From the NCBI GenBank assembly GCA_017991555.1, contig JAGOQM010000005.1, forward strand, positions 8,229-72,228: a stretch of DNA of 64,000 bases, read 5' to 3'. A program made the position numbers and the translations under genes. Shown piece by piece: positions 17,028 to 25,897 of the stretch. Source of the stretch: Neisseriaceae bacterium (lineage in GTDB: Bacteria > Pseudomonadota > Gammaproteobacteria > Burkholderiales > Neisseriaceae). The notes below the pieces were generated by a model. That model ran no database searches, had not been told where the DNA came from, and worked only from the letters and a program-made list of their open reading frames with translations. Numbering within the stretch: the stretch's first letter is position 1; every line of letters begins with the position of its first letter.

Positions 17028-19598
17028 TTAGAAGGTGTGGCGTAGCCCAATATTGGCTTGAATAGGGGCCTCAACCTTACTGCCTTTGGTGTAGTTAAGC
17101 TCGGTGAAGAGGGCGGTGGTGTCGCTGATTTTGGCGTTTAGACCCAGCCCAAATTTGCCCACGCTGCCAGAAAAGTCATTTTCCCACGTGGCCACTTTGT
17201 TGGTGTGGATGCGGTTGTTGTCTTGGAATTCATGCGCCCAGGCGGCTTTTAGATAAGGCGTAATGACGGCTTTGTTCACCTGGAAGTCTTTACCTGCGCT
17301 GAGGCCAATTTCGGTCTGGAAGGACTTTTGATCATCAATGTTGACCTTCATGCCATTTTTACCGTTGGTGGTAAAGCGCGTGCCGTTGACTTGCACGTAA
17401 GACAAGCGGCCATAGGGTTCGACAAAGTATTGTTGTGCTAGCGTTTGTTTAAAGCCCACCTCTAGGGCACCACCCACGGCATTTTGGCTGTAATCGCCGT
17501 TAATGTTGGCGCCAGTTGGGCTAACGGCTTGCAGCTTGTTTCTAAAATGGTTTAATTTCAGCACGCCATCCACATAAAGGCCTGATTGATCAAAGTAGGT
17601 GGCATAGGCACCTAAGCTGCTACTGTTGACCTTACTGGTGCCGCCTAGAGCATGTTTGACATCGGCGTTGCCCCAGCTGCCAAATAGGCCCACCAAGGTT
17701 TGGCCGCGGCGGCTGTCGAAGACGGTATCGGCGCCGACTTCTACACCTGCTTGTTCTAGCTTAAATTGAGTATTACCTGAGTCAACGTTGGTTTTTGCAC
17801 CAATGGCTCGGGTCCAAACGCCTCCTTGACCTGCATTTTCTTTCAAAGAACCGTGGCGGAAGCGTAGGTTATTCAATTCGTTGTTAAAAATGAACTGAGG
17901 GGCAGCGGCCAGCGCCAAAATGGCTTTGGTATGGTTAGAAGCAGAAAGGTTGGGCGTGGGTTGTGGGCCAGGCTCCGGATTCGGGTTCGGTTCTGGATTT
18001 GGCTCTGGATTAGGGCCCGGCTCTGGTTCAGGGTTAGGGTTTGGCGTTTCTTCCTCTTTAGTGGCTGATAGATACCACACTTTTTCGCCGTTTTCTTCAC
18101 GAGCGTGTAAGTAATACAGGTAGGAACCACCGTCGACGGCTTGAATGTTGGCGCCGTTTAAGGCCGCGAGGTCAAAGCCTGCGCCACCGCTTTGGTCGGT
18201 AATTAAGTCTAGATTGGTTTCGTCTGGCCGGGTGATCTCAGCCCCTGAATCTTGTACGGTCACCTTGTGTTGGCCACTGGCCTGCTTTAGGGTTAAATAG
18301 TCACCCTGCTGGCTGTTGATCTCGGTGTCAAAAAAGAACTGCATATTGCCAGCTAACTTGTCGACGTTTAGGTTGGTGAAGTTCAGCTCGTTGCCGGTGG
18401 TCACAAACCGCACTTGGCCATCGCCATTAAGCTGGCCAATGTGGGTGGCATCGGTGCCATTCGCGCCAGGAATAATGATGGCGGCGGCCGCGGGGCCATT
18501 TAAAACCACGTGTTCAGCATAGGCGCCGTTGCCATCACCCGCTTGTAGCTGTAGCTGACCCTGTTGGTTCACTTCGGTGAGCCCAGTGGCCTGAGCGCCG
18601 GCGGCTAACCAGGTTTTGGCCTGATCATTAATGGTGGTGGTGTCGGTGCTAGAGCCGGCATAAATAGATTGGGTCGACTGGTCGAATAGCTGGGTATGGG
18701 TGGCGCTGGCGCCATTTTGTACTCGCTGTTTGCCCTCACCATACAGCTTGGTGTTGTCGGCTTGAGCAGCGCCTTTGCCGGCCGTGTTTTCAAATAAGGT
18801 TTGTTCACCGTAGACGATGCTGTCGGAGACTTGCGCGTTGTGGTACACCAATTGGCTGCCGCCCGCTTCTACGAGGGTGCCCTCAGCATGACTATTGAGC
18901 TGGACCAACTGTCGGCCACCGTCATGGATGATGGTGTTGTACGCAGTGCCATCATTGTTGACGTTTTGGGTGCCGCCTTGGTTGACCTGGGTGCCAGTGG
19001 CTTGGCCAGCTTGCTGTACGTGTTCGTAACCGCCTTGGTTAATGGTGGTGCCGCTGGACTGGCCGCTGAGATACACATACATTTTGCCGCCATCGTTGAT
19101 GGTGTTGTCAATCGACAGGCCTGGGTCGTTTAAGCCCTCGGTGTTTTCACTGACGTATACGGTGCCCGATATGGCTGAATCTTTTAGGGTGCCGCCATCC
19201 AATACGCGGATGAGCGCGCCTTTGTCTACTTGAAGGTTAGTGGCCGTGGCGGGGAAGCGGCGGTCATAATCATCCCAAGCAATTCGGGGGTCTTTGGAAA
19301 TATAGACTTCAGAACCAGACTGAGCGGTTGAGTCTTTAAGGTAGCCTAATACGCTAAGACGGCTGCCGTCCTCTAGGGTCATGTTGATGCCTGTGCCTGC
19401 GTACTCTTCGTCCGTGCCCAGCATGCCGGCGCCAATTTCTAAACACTCCTGGCCGCTAAGGACGGTGCCATCCCAAGTGACGCTGCCGCCCCAGACGGCG
19501 CTTTGATCGGCATTACAAAAGGTGGCGGCAGCGGCAAACGTGGGTACGCTCAACGCTGTGGTAATGGCGAGGGCTAGGATGCTTTTTTGGGTGTTCAT
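17028..19598 (-). CDS. Type Va autotransporter, AIDA-like passenger
   Basis: Surface protein of 856 residues that secretes its own N-terminal passenger. Signal peptide MNTQKSILALAITTALSVPTFAAA, then a passenger rich in AIDA/HYR-type beta-helix repeats (the pattern GGxQxVxxxGxAxxTxV, e.g. VNQGGTQNVNNDGTAYNTII) from about 130 to 370. A Pro/Asn/Glu linker of PNPEP repeats lies at about 516-549. The last 280 residues form the translocator beta-barrel (GVWTRAIGAKTNVDSG through the terminal NIGLRHTF, ending in aromatic Phe as OMP barrels do). Two passenger cysteines (FCNAD, QECLE) could form one disulfide. No protease motif is visible, so adhesion or aggregation is more likely than proteolysis. Single gene with its own terminator. 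Confidence 0.9.
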   Translation of the reverse strand: MNTQKSILALAITTALSVPTFAAAATFCNADQSAVWGGSVTWDGTVLSGQECLEIGAGMLGTDEEYAGTGINMTLEDGSRLSVLGYLKDSTAQSGSEVYISKDPRIAWDDYDRRFPATATNLQVDKGALIRVLDGGTLKDSAISGTVYVSENTEGLNDPGLSIDNTINDGGKMYVYLSGQSSGTTINQGGYEHVQQAGQATGTQVNQGGTQNVNNDGTAYNTIIHDGGRQLVQLNSHAEGTLVEAGGSQLVYHNAQVSDSIVYGEQTLFENTAGKGAAQADNTKLYGEGKQRVQNGASATHTQLFDQSTQSIYAGSSTDTTTINDQAKTWLAAGAQATGLTEVNQQGQLQLQAGDGNGAYAEHVVLNGPAAAAIIIPGANGTDATHIGQLNGDGQVRFVTTGNELNFTNLNVDKLAGNMQFFFDTEINSQQGDYLTLKQASGQHKVTVQDSGAEITRPDETNLDLITDQSGGAGFDLAALNGANIQAVDGGSYLYYLHAREENGEKVWYLSATKEEETPNPNPEPEPGPNPEPNPEPNPNPEPGPQPTPNLSASNHTKAILALAAAPQFIFNNELNNLRFRHGSLKENAGQGGVWTRAIGAKTNVDSGNTQFKLEQAGVEVGADTVFDSRRGQTLVGLFGSWGNADVKHALGGTSKVNSSSLGAYATYFDQSGLYVDGVLKLNHFRNKLQAVSPTGANINGDYSQNAVGGALEVGFKQTLAQQYFVEPYGRLSYVQVNGTRFTTNGKNGMKVNIDDQKSFQTEIGLSAGKDFQVNKAVITPYLKAAWAHEFQDNNRIHTNKVATWENDFSGSVGKFGLGLNAKISDTTALFTELNYTKGSKVEAPIQANIGLRHTF

Positions 19599-20121
19599 AA
19601 TGGGCTTTCTGAAGGGTTTAGTGGTTTAAATTCATTAATTTCCTTATGTGGTTAATGATAAATTAACAAATAGTTAAGTTACGTAACTAAATGTAAATAA
19701 ATGTTTTGTATGGTAATTATTTGTATTAAAAAGCCATAAAATATGACGTTAGTGATTTTTAATGCTAATTAGGTGTTTTATATGAATGGTATGGGCGATG
19801 CCCCATCATGGCTTTAATGACGTTGAAATAAGATGAGGCATTCGGGATCACCAGAAAGTCACGGCATTGAAGACATTTATCTGCCGTAGGCGATGCCAGT
19901 CACGACTGAGCGGGACTGGCGAGATGAGGTAGAGGCATGGCGCGGCGAATACAGGCATTAAGGCTCTGTCGCGTGGGCGTTCGAGGTGATGGCCCATGGG
20001 GCAGCTGGGGGCGAGTGTATCCTAGCCCTTAGCCTATCTCATGCATAAGGGCGGTGTTTTTTGACTGCTTGACGCGAGCGGGGCGAACCCATGCTCGCGC
20101 TAGCATGATGGTTTGGGTGGT
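19599..20121. other. Gene-free stretch upstream of the autotransporter
   Basis: The 190 bases next to the autotransporter start are AT-rich and should contain its promoter. The remainder has ordinary composition. No gene or convincing RNA structure is seen beyond a short ATGGG/CCCAT palindrome at 19791-19806. Confidence 0.5.
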
Positions 20122-20538
20122 TTATGAACGATCGCTTTGATTGGGTTCGATGGTCAGCCTAATGGCAAACTTAACCGCCAAAATCAGGCCGATGGCGAGT
20201 ACACCTGCGCCATAAAACCACAGCTCTGTGGCCATGGTAAAGCCGGCGGCCAATAGAATGCCGCCAATGACGGCCAGCAAAATGCTGAGGATCATCATGT
20301 TATTGGGGGCGGTGTTGAGGACGAGGGTTTGATCGGCTTGAAGGTTGATTTTAAGCTTAGGGCTTAAGCCTTCAAAAGCGTTGATGCCGGTGCGTACGAC
20401 GTGCTCGCCAGGGGCAACATCGAGTTCAATGGTGTCGGCATTTTTGACACTGGCCACGCGCTCGCCGTCGACAAACACTTTAAATACACGTTTCAGGGAG
20501 ATAAAATGCCAGCTTCGTTTGATAATGAGCTTTGCCAT
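20122..20538 (-). CDS. Small membrane protein of unknown function, PEGA-like N-terminus
   Basis: 138 residues. The first 80 are a beta-rich, PEGA-like module (FKVFVDGERVASVKNADTIELDVAPGEH), a fold often seen in surface or envelope proteins. Two membrane helices follow (MILSILLAVIGGILLAAGF and YGAGVLAIGLILAVKFAI). No signal peptide or catalytic motif. It is divergent from csaA, with which it shares a 118-base promoter region. Function unknown. Confidence 0.65.
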   Translation of the reverse strand: MAKLIIKRSWHFISLKRVFKVFVDGERVASVKNADTIELDVAPGEHVVRTGINAFEGLSPKLKINLQADQTLVLNTAPNNMMILSILLAVIGGILLAAGFTMATELWFYGAGVLAIGLILAVKFAIRLTIEPNQSDRS

Positions 20539-20656
20539 AGTGACCCTATCTTAAGTGATGATGATTAATATGTGCTTTAATTATAACCATATTGTAGAGG
20601 TTCGTAAGTGATTGTTTAGGTAAATTCTGGTAAGTAAGCGATTAAATAAGGAAGCA

Positions 20657-20998
20657 ATGATGGCGGAAATTGATTGGCAGGACTTTCAGAAGGTTGAGCT
20701 AAGAGTGGGGACGGTGGTCGCGGTGGACGATTTCCCTGAAGCGCGTAAGCCGGCCTATAAGCTACAGGTCGACTTTGGTGGCGACATCGGCATTAAAAAA
20801 TCCAGCGCCCAGATCACTGACCTATACGACCCAGGCAGCCTGTTGGGCAAGCAGGTCGTGGCCGTGGTTAACTTTCCACCCAAACAGATTGGGCCGGTGA
20901 TGTCAGAATGTTTGGTGACCGGCTTTCATCGAGAAGATGGGGCGGTGGTGTTGGCCGTACCCGATGGGGCGGTGCCTAACGGCAGCCGCTTGGCTTAA
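20657..20998 (+). CDS. csaA: tRNA-binding-domain chaperone CsaA
   Basis: 113 residues formed by a single OB-fold tRNA-binding domain (the EMAP/Trbp111 type). Characteristic segments are [61 protein letters not shown] and SECLVTGFH. CsaA proteins are homodimers with export-related chaperone activity in Bacillus and are widespread in proteobacteria. ATG codons at 20657 and 20660 are both possible starts. The next gene begins three bases after the stop, so the two are co-transcribed. Confidence 0.9.
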   Translation: MMAEIDWQDFQKVELRVGTVVAVDDFPEARKPAYKLQVDFGGDIGIKKSSAQITDLYDPGSLLGKQVVAVVNFPPKQIGPVMSECLVTGFHREDGAVVLAVPDGAVPNGSRLA

Positions 20999-21001
20999 GT
21001 C

Positions 21002-21826
21002 TTGGGCGTTAATGCGGCAGGGCTACGGCATTATCAGCAACGGTGGGGTTTAACCGCCCTGGCTGAGCCTTTTGCCACGCCCTCTAGCAGCCTGCAGCAG
21101 GTGCGCCTGCCTGATAGGCGTGAGGCCATGCTCAAGCTCACCACCGATGCCGCCGAGCAGCGGGGCGGTCAGCAGTTGCTCAGCTGGCAAGGCAATGCGG
21201 CGGCCGTGGTCGTGTATGCGCATGCGCCCACGGCTTTTTTACTGGCGCTGGCACCAGGCGCGTATTCGGTTTTGCAGGCATTGGGCCAGGGGGGCATGGC
21301 CGCGGATGATGGCGCGACCCAGATTTTGGGCCGCTGCATGCAGCAACTGCATGGCACACCGCTCAGCCAGTTTACGGACTTGATGCCCCTGTCTCAATGG
21401 TTTGCCGATTTATGGATGACAAAGCTAAACGATGTTCGGCTGCTGCCGGCACAGCGCTTGGCGGAGGTGCTTTTGGCTGAGCCGCAATCCTGCGTGAGCC
21501 TACACGGCGATGGCCACCACGATAATGTTTTGCGTTTTGGGCAGGATGACTGGCGCGCCATTGATCCGAAGGGCTTACAGGGCGAGCATTATTTTGATTA
21601 CGTGCCGATTTTGGCCAATCCTGATTTAGGGGCTTTGGCGCAGGAGCCGCAGCGGTTTACACGGCAGCTGGGGCTGGTGTGCGCCCAGCAAGATTTAGAC
21701 CCGCAGCGTTTGGCTCAGTGGGTGGCGGTGACGGCGGCGCTGTCGGCGGTGTGGTTTTTAGAGGATGGCGACGAAGCAAAAGGACGGCAGCAGCTGAGCA
21801 TGATGGCCTTGGCCTTAAGTTATTGA
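21002..21826 (+). CDS. Aminoglycoside/hydroxyurea phosphotransferase-like kinase (APH(6) type)
   Basis: 274 residues of the protein-kinase-like APH fold. The catalytic loop is SLHGDGHHDNVLRFG (family HGDlHhgNiLr) and the metal-binding segment is WRAIDPKGLQGEHYFD (family AIDPKG), both hallmarks of the streptomycin-6-kinase/hydroxyurea kinase group. The first possible start is TTG at 21002, three bases after csaA; an ATG at 21128 would delete the N-lobe, so TTG is preferred. The substrate is unknown. Chromosomal members often have no resistance role, so resistance should not be assumed. Confidence 0.75.
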   Translation: MGVNAAGLRHYQQRWGLTALAEPFATPSSSLQQVRLPDRREAMLKLTTDAAEQRGGQQLLSWQGNAAAVVVYAHAPTAFLLALAPGAYSVLQALGQGGMAADDGATQILGRCMQQLHGTPLSQFTDLMPLSQWFADLWMTKLNDVRLLPAQRLAEVLLAEPQSCVSLHGDGHHDNVLRFGQDDWRAIDPKGLQGEHYFDYVPILANPDLGALAQEPQRFTRQLGLVCAQQDLDPQRLAQWVAVTAALSAVWFLEDGDEAKGRQQLSMMALALSY

Positions 21827-21898
21827 TGGCTGTTGCACTCGGATGGCGGTTGGCATAGTGATATAATGGTCGATGGCTTAAACAATTTAGGAGTGGAA

Positions 21899-22498
21899 AT
21901 GGGCATCAAAACGGCGGTTTTTTTCGTGTTGCCGGGCTATGCTGAATGGGAGTCGGCCTATTTGGCCAGTCGCTTAAACAGGGATGAGCAATGGCAGGTC
22001 AAAACGGCGTCGCTCACCGCCGGCGTGTGCGAATCTATGGGCGGTTTTAAAACCGTGGTCGATTATGGTCTGGCAGATTTACCCGCGCAGATAGATTTAT
22101 TGGTCTTGGTGGGCGGTACGGGCTGGGGCATCGACAGCGCGGATTTGAATGCCTTGATTGAGCAGTGTTTGGCGCAGGGCACCGTGGTGGGCGCCATTTG
22201 TGGTGCGGTGGATTACTTGGCCAAAAATGGGCATTTAAATCAGCATCAACACACCGGCAATGCCTTGTTTTTATGGCAGGGCTACGAACAATACCAGAAT
22301 CAAGCAGGCTTTCAAGCACAGCAGGTGGTGTCGGACCGACGGTTGGTGACGGCCAATGGCACGGCGGCCATTGCGTTTTCGGCCGAGGTGTTGCGCCTGC
22401 TCAAGCCTGAGGCGGCGCCGCACATCACGTCAGAGCATGCCTTGTTTCAGTTGGGCTATTATGCCTATAAGGATCAGTATGGCGACCCTTATGCGTAA
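21899..22498 (+). CDS. DJ-1/PfpI family protein
   Basis: 199 residues, class I glutamine amidotransferase-like fold. The nucleophile elbow is VGAICGAVDYLA (Cys about residue 103), after LVLVGGTGWGI, and the acidic partner is near the N-terminus (PGYAEWE, about residue 18). An in-frame upstream start exists at 21833, but the ATG at 21899 is preceded by AGGAG at ideal spacing and begins at the family N-terminus (KTAVFFVLPGY). Relatives include YdeA- and YajL-like deglycase or chaperone proteins; the exact role is open. It follows the kinase by 72 bases and probably belongs to the csaA operon. Confidence 0.8.
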   Translation: MGIKTAVFFVLPGYAEWESAYLASRLNRDEQWQVKTASLTAGVCESMGGFKTVVDYGLADLPAQIDLLVLVGGTGWGIDSADLNALIEQCLAQGTVVGAICGAVDYLAKNGHLNQHQHTGNALFLWQGYEQYQNQAGFQAQQVVSDRRLVTANGTAAIAFSAEVLRLLKPEAAPHITSEHALFQLGYYAYKDQYGDPYA

Positions 22499-22527
22499 AT
22501 AATAAAGCCAAGCATCTATATTAAGAT

Positions 22528-22577
22528 AAAGCCAACGGTGCGCCCAAGCTATAGTGCAGGGCCACGCCGTTGGCTTT
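22528..22577 (+). terminator. Stem-loop after the DJ-1/PfpI gene
   Basis: An 11-bp perfect stem AAAGCCAACGG / CCGTTGGCTTT encloses a 28-base loop with further pairing. It lies about 30 bases after the stop and is followed only by CATTCATTTT, so termination strength is uncertain. Confidence 0.55.
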
Positions 22578-22745
22578 CATTCATTTTATGTCAGGCACCG
22601 TGGATCCACTGTCTTAAAAGGCCTGGCTGAGAGAAGGGTGGATTGTGACCCATGCGGGATGAGCGTTGCCGTGTGGTGATGGTGGTGGGAGGGCTGTGCT
22701 TTACCCAAGCTTCGCCTGAGTGGTTAATGTGGCGAGAGGGTGGCC

Positions 22746-22957
22746 ATTTTTTTGCTTCGTTTCTTTTGGCCAGGCAAAAGAAATGACGTCGCCTTCGGCG
22801 AAACAAACGCTCAAACTCAAGTCCTATTTACCCAAAGTCAGCATCTCAAAACCATTCATGCTTCGGCAACATCGCTATTGATTGGTCGTTGGGTTTCGCC
22901 CTGTAGGGCGCCATCATTTCTTTTTGATGTCAAAAAGAAACGAAGCAAAGAAAAACC
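22746..22957. repeat. Compound inverted repeat (repetitive-element-like)
   Basis: Left arm 22746-22788 and right arm about 22913-22957 are imperfect reverse complements sharing the core TTTGCTTCGTTTCTTTT and its complement. Each arm is itself a hairpin: TTTCTTTTGGCCAGGCAAAAGAAA-type on the left and TTTCTTTTTGATGTCAAAAAGAAA-type on the right (24 bases each, written here as positions 22761-22784 and 22918-22941). The pattern resembles REP/MITE-like intergenic elements. No other copy is seen in this window. Confidence 0.6.
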
Positions 22958-23246
22958 ACCCCACTTTATCCGCCCGCTTTGCGGGTGCCCTCGTTGGCCC
23001 GCACGTGGCCGGCGGCAAAAACTCCTATTTGGGCCTGCGGCCAAATACTCAAACAACTTTGCCTTAAAGCCCCGGCCCCGCACGAACCGCCTCGGCGGCT
23101 AAAAGGGGAACGGTACTTCACCTAAGGGAAAGGCGGTGAGTTTAAATAATTTGGCATTCACAAAACCATGGTTTTTAAGGTTTCAAACCGCATGGCTGAA
23201 TCCTGCTTCCCTGCTCTCGGCGGCGTTTGGCCATATGGTCAATGCT

Positions 23247-23849
23247 TTATTCTTCTGCCGCTAAGGCCAGCGATTGGCGCAGCAGCGTCCATAGAGCCGT
23301 ACGGCGCTTGTCAAAGTGATCATCGTCGCTGAGCTCGTCGGTGTAAATCAGCTCAACGTGCAGGCCATCCACAATGCCTAAATAGGCCTGAGAAAAATGA
23401 GCCTGTTGCTCCGCCGTTAGTTCATGCAGCCCAGGCTGCTGTTGTAGTTGGTTGGTGAATAGGTTTTGTAGGTGCTGTAAATAATCACGATAGCCACGGA
23501 TGATGCGCTGGCGCAGGTGGGCTGGCGGTAGATAAGCCGTTTGTAATAAAAACCGCAGCGACACCGACTCGGCGTAGCGCGGTTTCATTTGGCTGCAATA
23601 ATGAGCGCCGGCTTCGCCAGCCGTAGCAAAGCAACGGGTGACGAAGGCCATTTCATCGGCTAAGGCATCGTCGAACACCATCATAAATAATTCATCTTTA
23701 GATTTAAAATGGGCGTATAACGACGCTTTTTTAATCCCCACCGTGGTGGCAATTTCATTAAGGGAGGCACCATGGTAGCCGCATTCGGCAAAATGCTTGG
23801 CGGCCGCGGTGCCAATACGCATGACTGAGGGCGAACGTCGAGGGGACAC
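23247..23849 (-). CDS. TetR family transcriptional regulator
   Basis: 200 residues. The helix-turn-helix is at residues 25-45 (SLNEIATTVGIKKASLYAHF), followed by KSKDELFMMVFDDAL, a very typical TetR N-domain. The C-domain has no recognisable ligand signature. It starts 33 bases after the Bcr/CflA transporter on the same strand, so pump and repressor form one transcript. The palindrome at 25167-25186 before the pump is the likely operator, giving autoregulation together with pump induction by a substrate. Confidence 0.88.
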   Translation of the reverse strand: MSPRRSPSVMRIGTAAAKHFAECGYHGASLNEIATTVGIKKASLYAHFKSKDELFMMVFDDALADEMAFVTRCFATAGEAGAHYCSQMKPRYAESVSLRFLLQTAYLPPAHLRQRIIRGYRDYLQHLQNLFTNQLQQQPGLHELTAEQQAHFSQAYLGIVDGLHVELIYTDELSDDDHFDKRRTALWTLLRQSLALAAEE

Positions 23850-23882
23850 AACAACTCCTATCCGCCCTAAGCGGCGATGGGT

Positions 23883-25112
23883 TTAAGAGGATGGCGCGCT
23901 GGCCGCCACGGTTTTGGGTAAGCGGCGGGTGCTGGCGACGGTTAGCCATAATATCACAATGCCAAAGGCGGCTTGAAACCCTAGCCAAGCGAGGGCGCTG
24001 TGTTCGGCCAGTGCGCCAGCCAGCGGCGTGGCGGCGGCCGGCAATACCAGCTGTAAAGCGCCCAGTAAGGCGGCGGTAAAGCCCAAGGCGGTTTCTTGTG
24101 ACGACATGGCCATGGCCATGAGGGTGGCTTCGGCGATGCCTAGACCAAACATGGCCAAGAACATGCCCACCACAATACCGGGTAGGCCAATGCCGACATA
24201 GGCCGAGGCCCAGGCAATGACGGCCCCGCCAAAAATGAAGCCAACGCCGGCAATGGATAGTTTGGCGCCCCCATAAATCGCCACCCAGCGGCTGGTGCCT
24301 AATGCGCCGCACAGCACCGCGATGCCCGTGGCGCCAAACACCATGCCAAAGGTATCGGGGCTGAGGCCATATTCATTCTGGTACACGAAGGCCGCGCCGC
24401 TGATGTACGACATTAAAAAGAAAAACACCGCCGATAAGGCCAGAGCAGGCCAGAGGAACTTACCGTCGCAGGCAATGCGGGCATATGTTTTGGCAATTTC
24501 GGCCGGGCGTAGCGACAGGCGCTTGTTTTGGGGTAGGGTTTCGGGCAGGTTGAAGGCCGTATTCAACAAGGCCAAGATGCCCATGCTGCCTAGGGTCACC
24601 ATCACCGCACGCCAGCCCCAGAATGAATCAATGTAGCCGCCAACCGCCGGTGCAATCACAGGGGTGAGGCCTTCAATGGTCATCAATAAGGCAAACAGTT
24701 GGGTGGCGCCGGTGCCAGAGGCCACGTCGCGAACGGTACTCATGGCGGTGACCAGCGTCATGGATGATGCCAAACCTTGGAAGAAGCGTGCGATGAGTAG
24801 GGTGTCAATGGAGGTGGCTGTGGCCGCCCAGAAAGACGACGCCACAAACATGATGATGGCGGCGATGAGTGGGCGGCGGCGGCCCAAAGCGTCAATTAAG
24901 GGCCCGCAGATTAACTGCCCAGCGCCCATGGCCAATAAGAAAATGGTTAACGTCAATTGCATATTGGCGTATGAAGTGTGCAGCTCTACGCCCATGTCCG
25001 GCATCGACGGCAGATACATGTCGATAGAAGAGGGCCCCAATACGGTAATCAGGGCGAGCGAGGCCGCTAGCTTAAAGCCAGTCGAGGTTTTTGTGTGTGT
25101 GGATGAGTTCAT
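23883..25112 (-). CDS. Bcr/CflA family multidrug efflux MFS transporter
   Basis: 409 residues, 12 helices, proton-coupled drug export. Family features are LGPSSIDMYLPSMPDMG in helix 1, GAGQLICGPLIDALGRRRPL (motif A) and RFFQGLASSMTLVTAM. Relatives are Bcr and CflA (bicyclomycin, chloramphenicol or florfenicol), but the substrate cannot be read from the sequence. First gene of a two-gene operon with the TetR regulator, with a palindromic operator 55 bases upstream of the ATG. Confidence 0.88.
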   Translation of the reverse strand: MNSSTHTKTSTGFKLAASLALITVLGPSSIDMYLPSMPDMGVELHTSYANMQLTLTIFLLAMGAGQLICGPLIDALGRRRPLIAAIIMFVASSFWAATATSIDTLLIARFFQGLASSMTLVTAMSTVRDVASGTGATQLFALLMTIEGLTPVIAPAVGGYIDSFWGWRAVMVTLGSMGILALLNTAFNLPETLPQNKRLSLRPAEIAKTYARIACDGKFLWPALALSAVFFFLMSYISGAAFVYQNEYGLSPDTFGMVFGATGIAVLCGALGTSRWVAIYGGAKLSIAGVGFIFGGAVIAWASAYVGIGLPGIVVGMFLAMFGLGIAEATLMAMAMSSQETALGFTAALLGALQLVLPAAATPLAGALAEHSALAWLGFQAAFGIVILWLTVASTRRLPKTVAASAPSS

Positions 25113-25478
25113 GAGGAGTCAGGGGTGTAAGGGCGGGGCCCATTGCTAGAAGAAGCGGCATTCTAAACTACCTACCGACAGGTAGTCTAATAATTCAGCA
25201 AAATAAATGTGCGATTGTTTCAACTGTTTCAATAGAGTCAATGTTGAAGGGCTGGGCAATAAGCGTTTGCTTGGTCGAGTGGGGGGGTCGCGAGGCTCTG
25301 TATTAAGGCGGTTTGATTTAAAGTGGGGGCCGTAATGGCCGCCGTTGCGGTTTTGTGTGTGGGGTATGGTGTTTAAGGGTGCCGATTTGCCATTAACGGC
25401 ACGGGCCATCATCATGCCGTCGTCTTTTATTTTACTTAAAAGTGGCGTAAGATCAGAGGCATTGATGATTAAGGTGGA
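25113..25478. other. Divergent intergenic region, pump operon and TonB-C-like gene
   Basis: Contains the TetR-type palindrome at 25167-25186. The rest shows no gene; a minus-strand frame of 89 codons (25146-25415) runs through the operator and lacks family features. Confidence 0.55.
25167..25186. promoter_or_regulatory. Probable TetR operator
   Basis: ACTACCTACCGACAGGTAGT is a 7-6-7 perfect inverted repeat, with partial symmetry continuing inward (TACC/GACA). It lies 55 bases upstream of the pump ATG, the usual place for a TetR operator overlapping the promoter. CTACC-GGTAG-type operators are common for this regulator family. Confidence 0.7.
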
Positions 25479-25829
25479 ATGATGATGCGTTTGCTGCTGT
25501 GGTTGACCTGCTTTTGTGTTCTAGGATGGACGTCCGTGGCCGTGGCGGCAGAAAAAGTGCCTGTGGTGACTCAAGAGCCTAAGCTGTTGAGCACGGTACA
25601 GCTGCGCCATCCTCATCCGGGTAGCCAAAAGCCGCTGACCTTAACCCTACGCATCCGTTTGAATGCCGAAGGGCAGGTGCAACAGGCGGTGTTACAAAAC
25701 AGCAGCGGCGATGCGGCCTTTGATCACAAGCTGGAAGCCGAGGCGAAAGGCTGGCGGTTTTCGCCCGGCCAACGCCATGGTAAGCCGGTGGCGATGATCG
25801 TGCAGCTACCGGTTACGTTCCAGCCTTAG
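25479..25829 (+). CDS. Small periplasmic TonB C-terminal-domain protein
   Basis: 116 residues. The signal peptide (MMMRLLLWLTCFCVLGWTSVAVAA) is followed directly by a TonB-C-like domain with the features LTLRIRLNAEGQVQQAVLQNSSG, FDHKLEAEAKGWRFSPG and PVTFQP (beta-alpha-beta). It lacks the membrane anchor and Pro-rich stalk of TonB, so it cannot itself transduce energy from ExbBD. Such stand-alone domains are common and mostly uncharacterised. AAGGTGG stands before the start. Single gene with a strong terminator. Confidence 0.75.
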   Translation: MMMRLLLWLTCFCVLGWTSVAVAAEKVPVVTQEPKLLSTVQLRHPHPGSQKPLTLTLRIRLNAEGQVQQAVLQNSSGDAAFDHKLEAEAKGWRFSPGQRHGKPVAMIVQLPVTFQP

Positions 25830-25850
25830 CTTAAGTTCGGCCCATAAAAT

Positions 25851-25880
25851 AAAAAACCACCAGCGTGCTGGTGGTTTTTT
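25851..25880. terminator. Bidirectional terminator
   Basis: An inverted repeat AAAAAACCACCAGC / GCTGGTGGTTTTTT gives T-runs on both strands. It lies between two convergent genes, 21 bases after the + strand stop and 17 bases after the minus-strand stop, and serves both. Confidence 0.93.
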
Positions 25881-25897
25881 GATGCGGGTGGGTGGGG

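Larger units (their letters stand above)
22499..23246. other. Gene-free stretch with inverted repeats
   Basis: Contains a terminator-like stem near 22528-22577 and a compound inverted repeat at 22746-22957. Short open frames exist on both strands here, but they mostly read through the repeat and have no start signals or family features. I consider it non-coding. Confidence 0.6.

Noticed and set aside
21002..21826. An acquired streptomycin-resistance gene
   Set aside because: The family is right, but the gene sits in a chromosomal operon with csaA, has ordinary composition and no mobile element nearby, so a resistance role is not supported.
22591..23102. Several short frames on both strands (for example 22740-23102 and 22856-23083)
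   Set aside because: They run through the inverted repeat and resemble the spurious low-complexity frames typical of intergenic repetitive elements.
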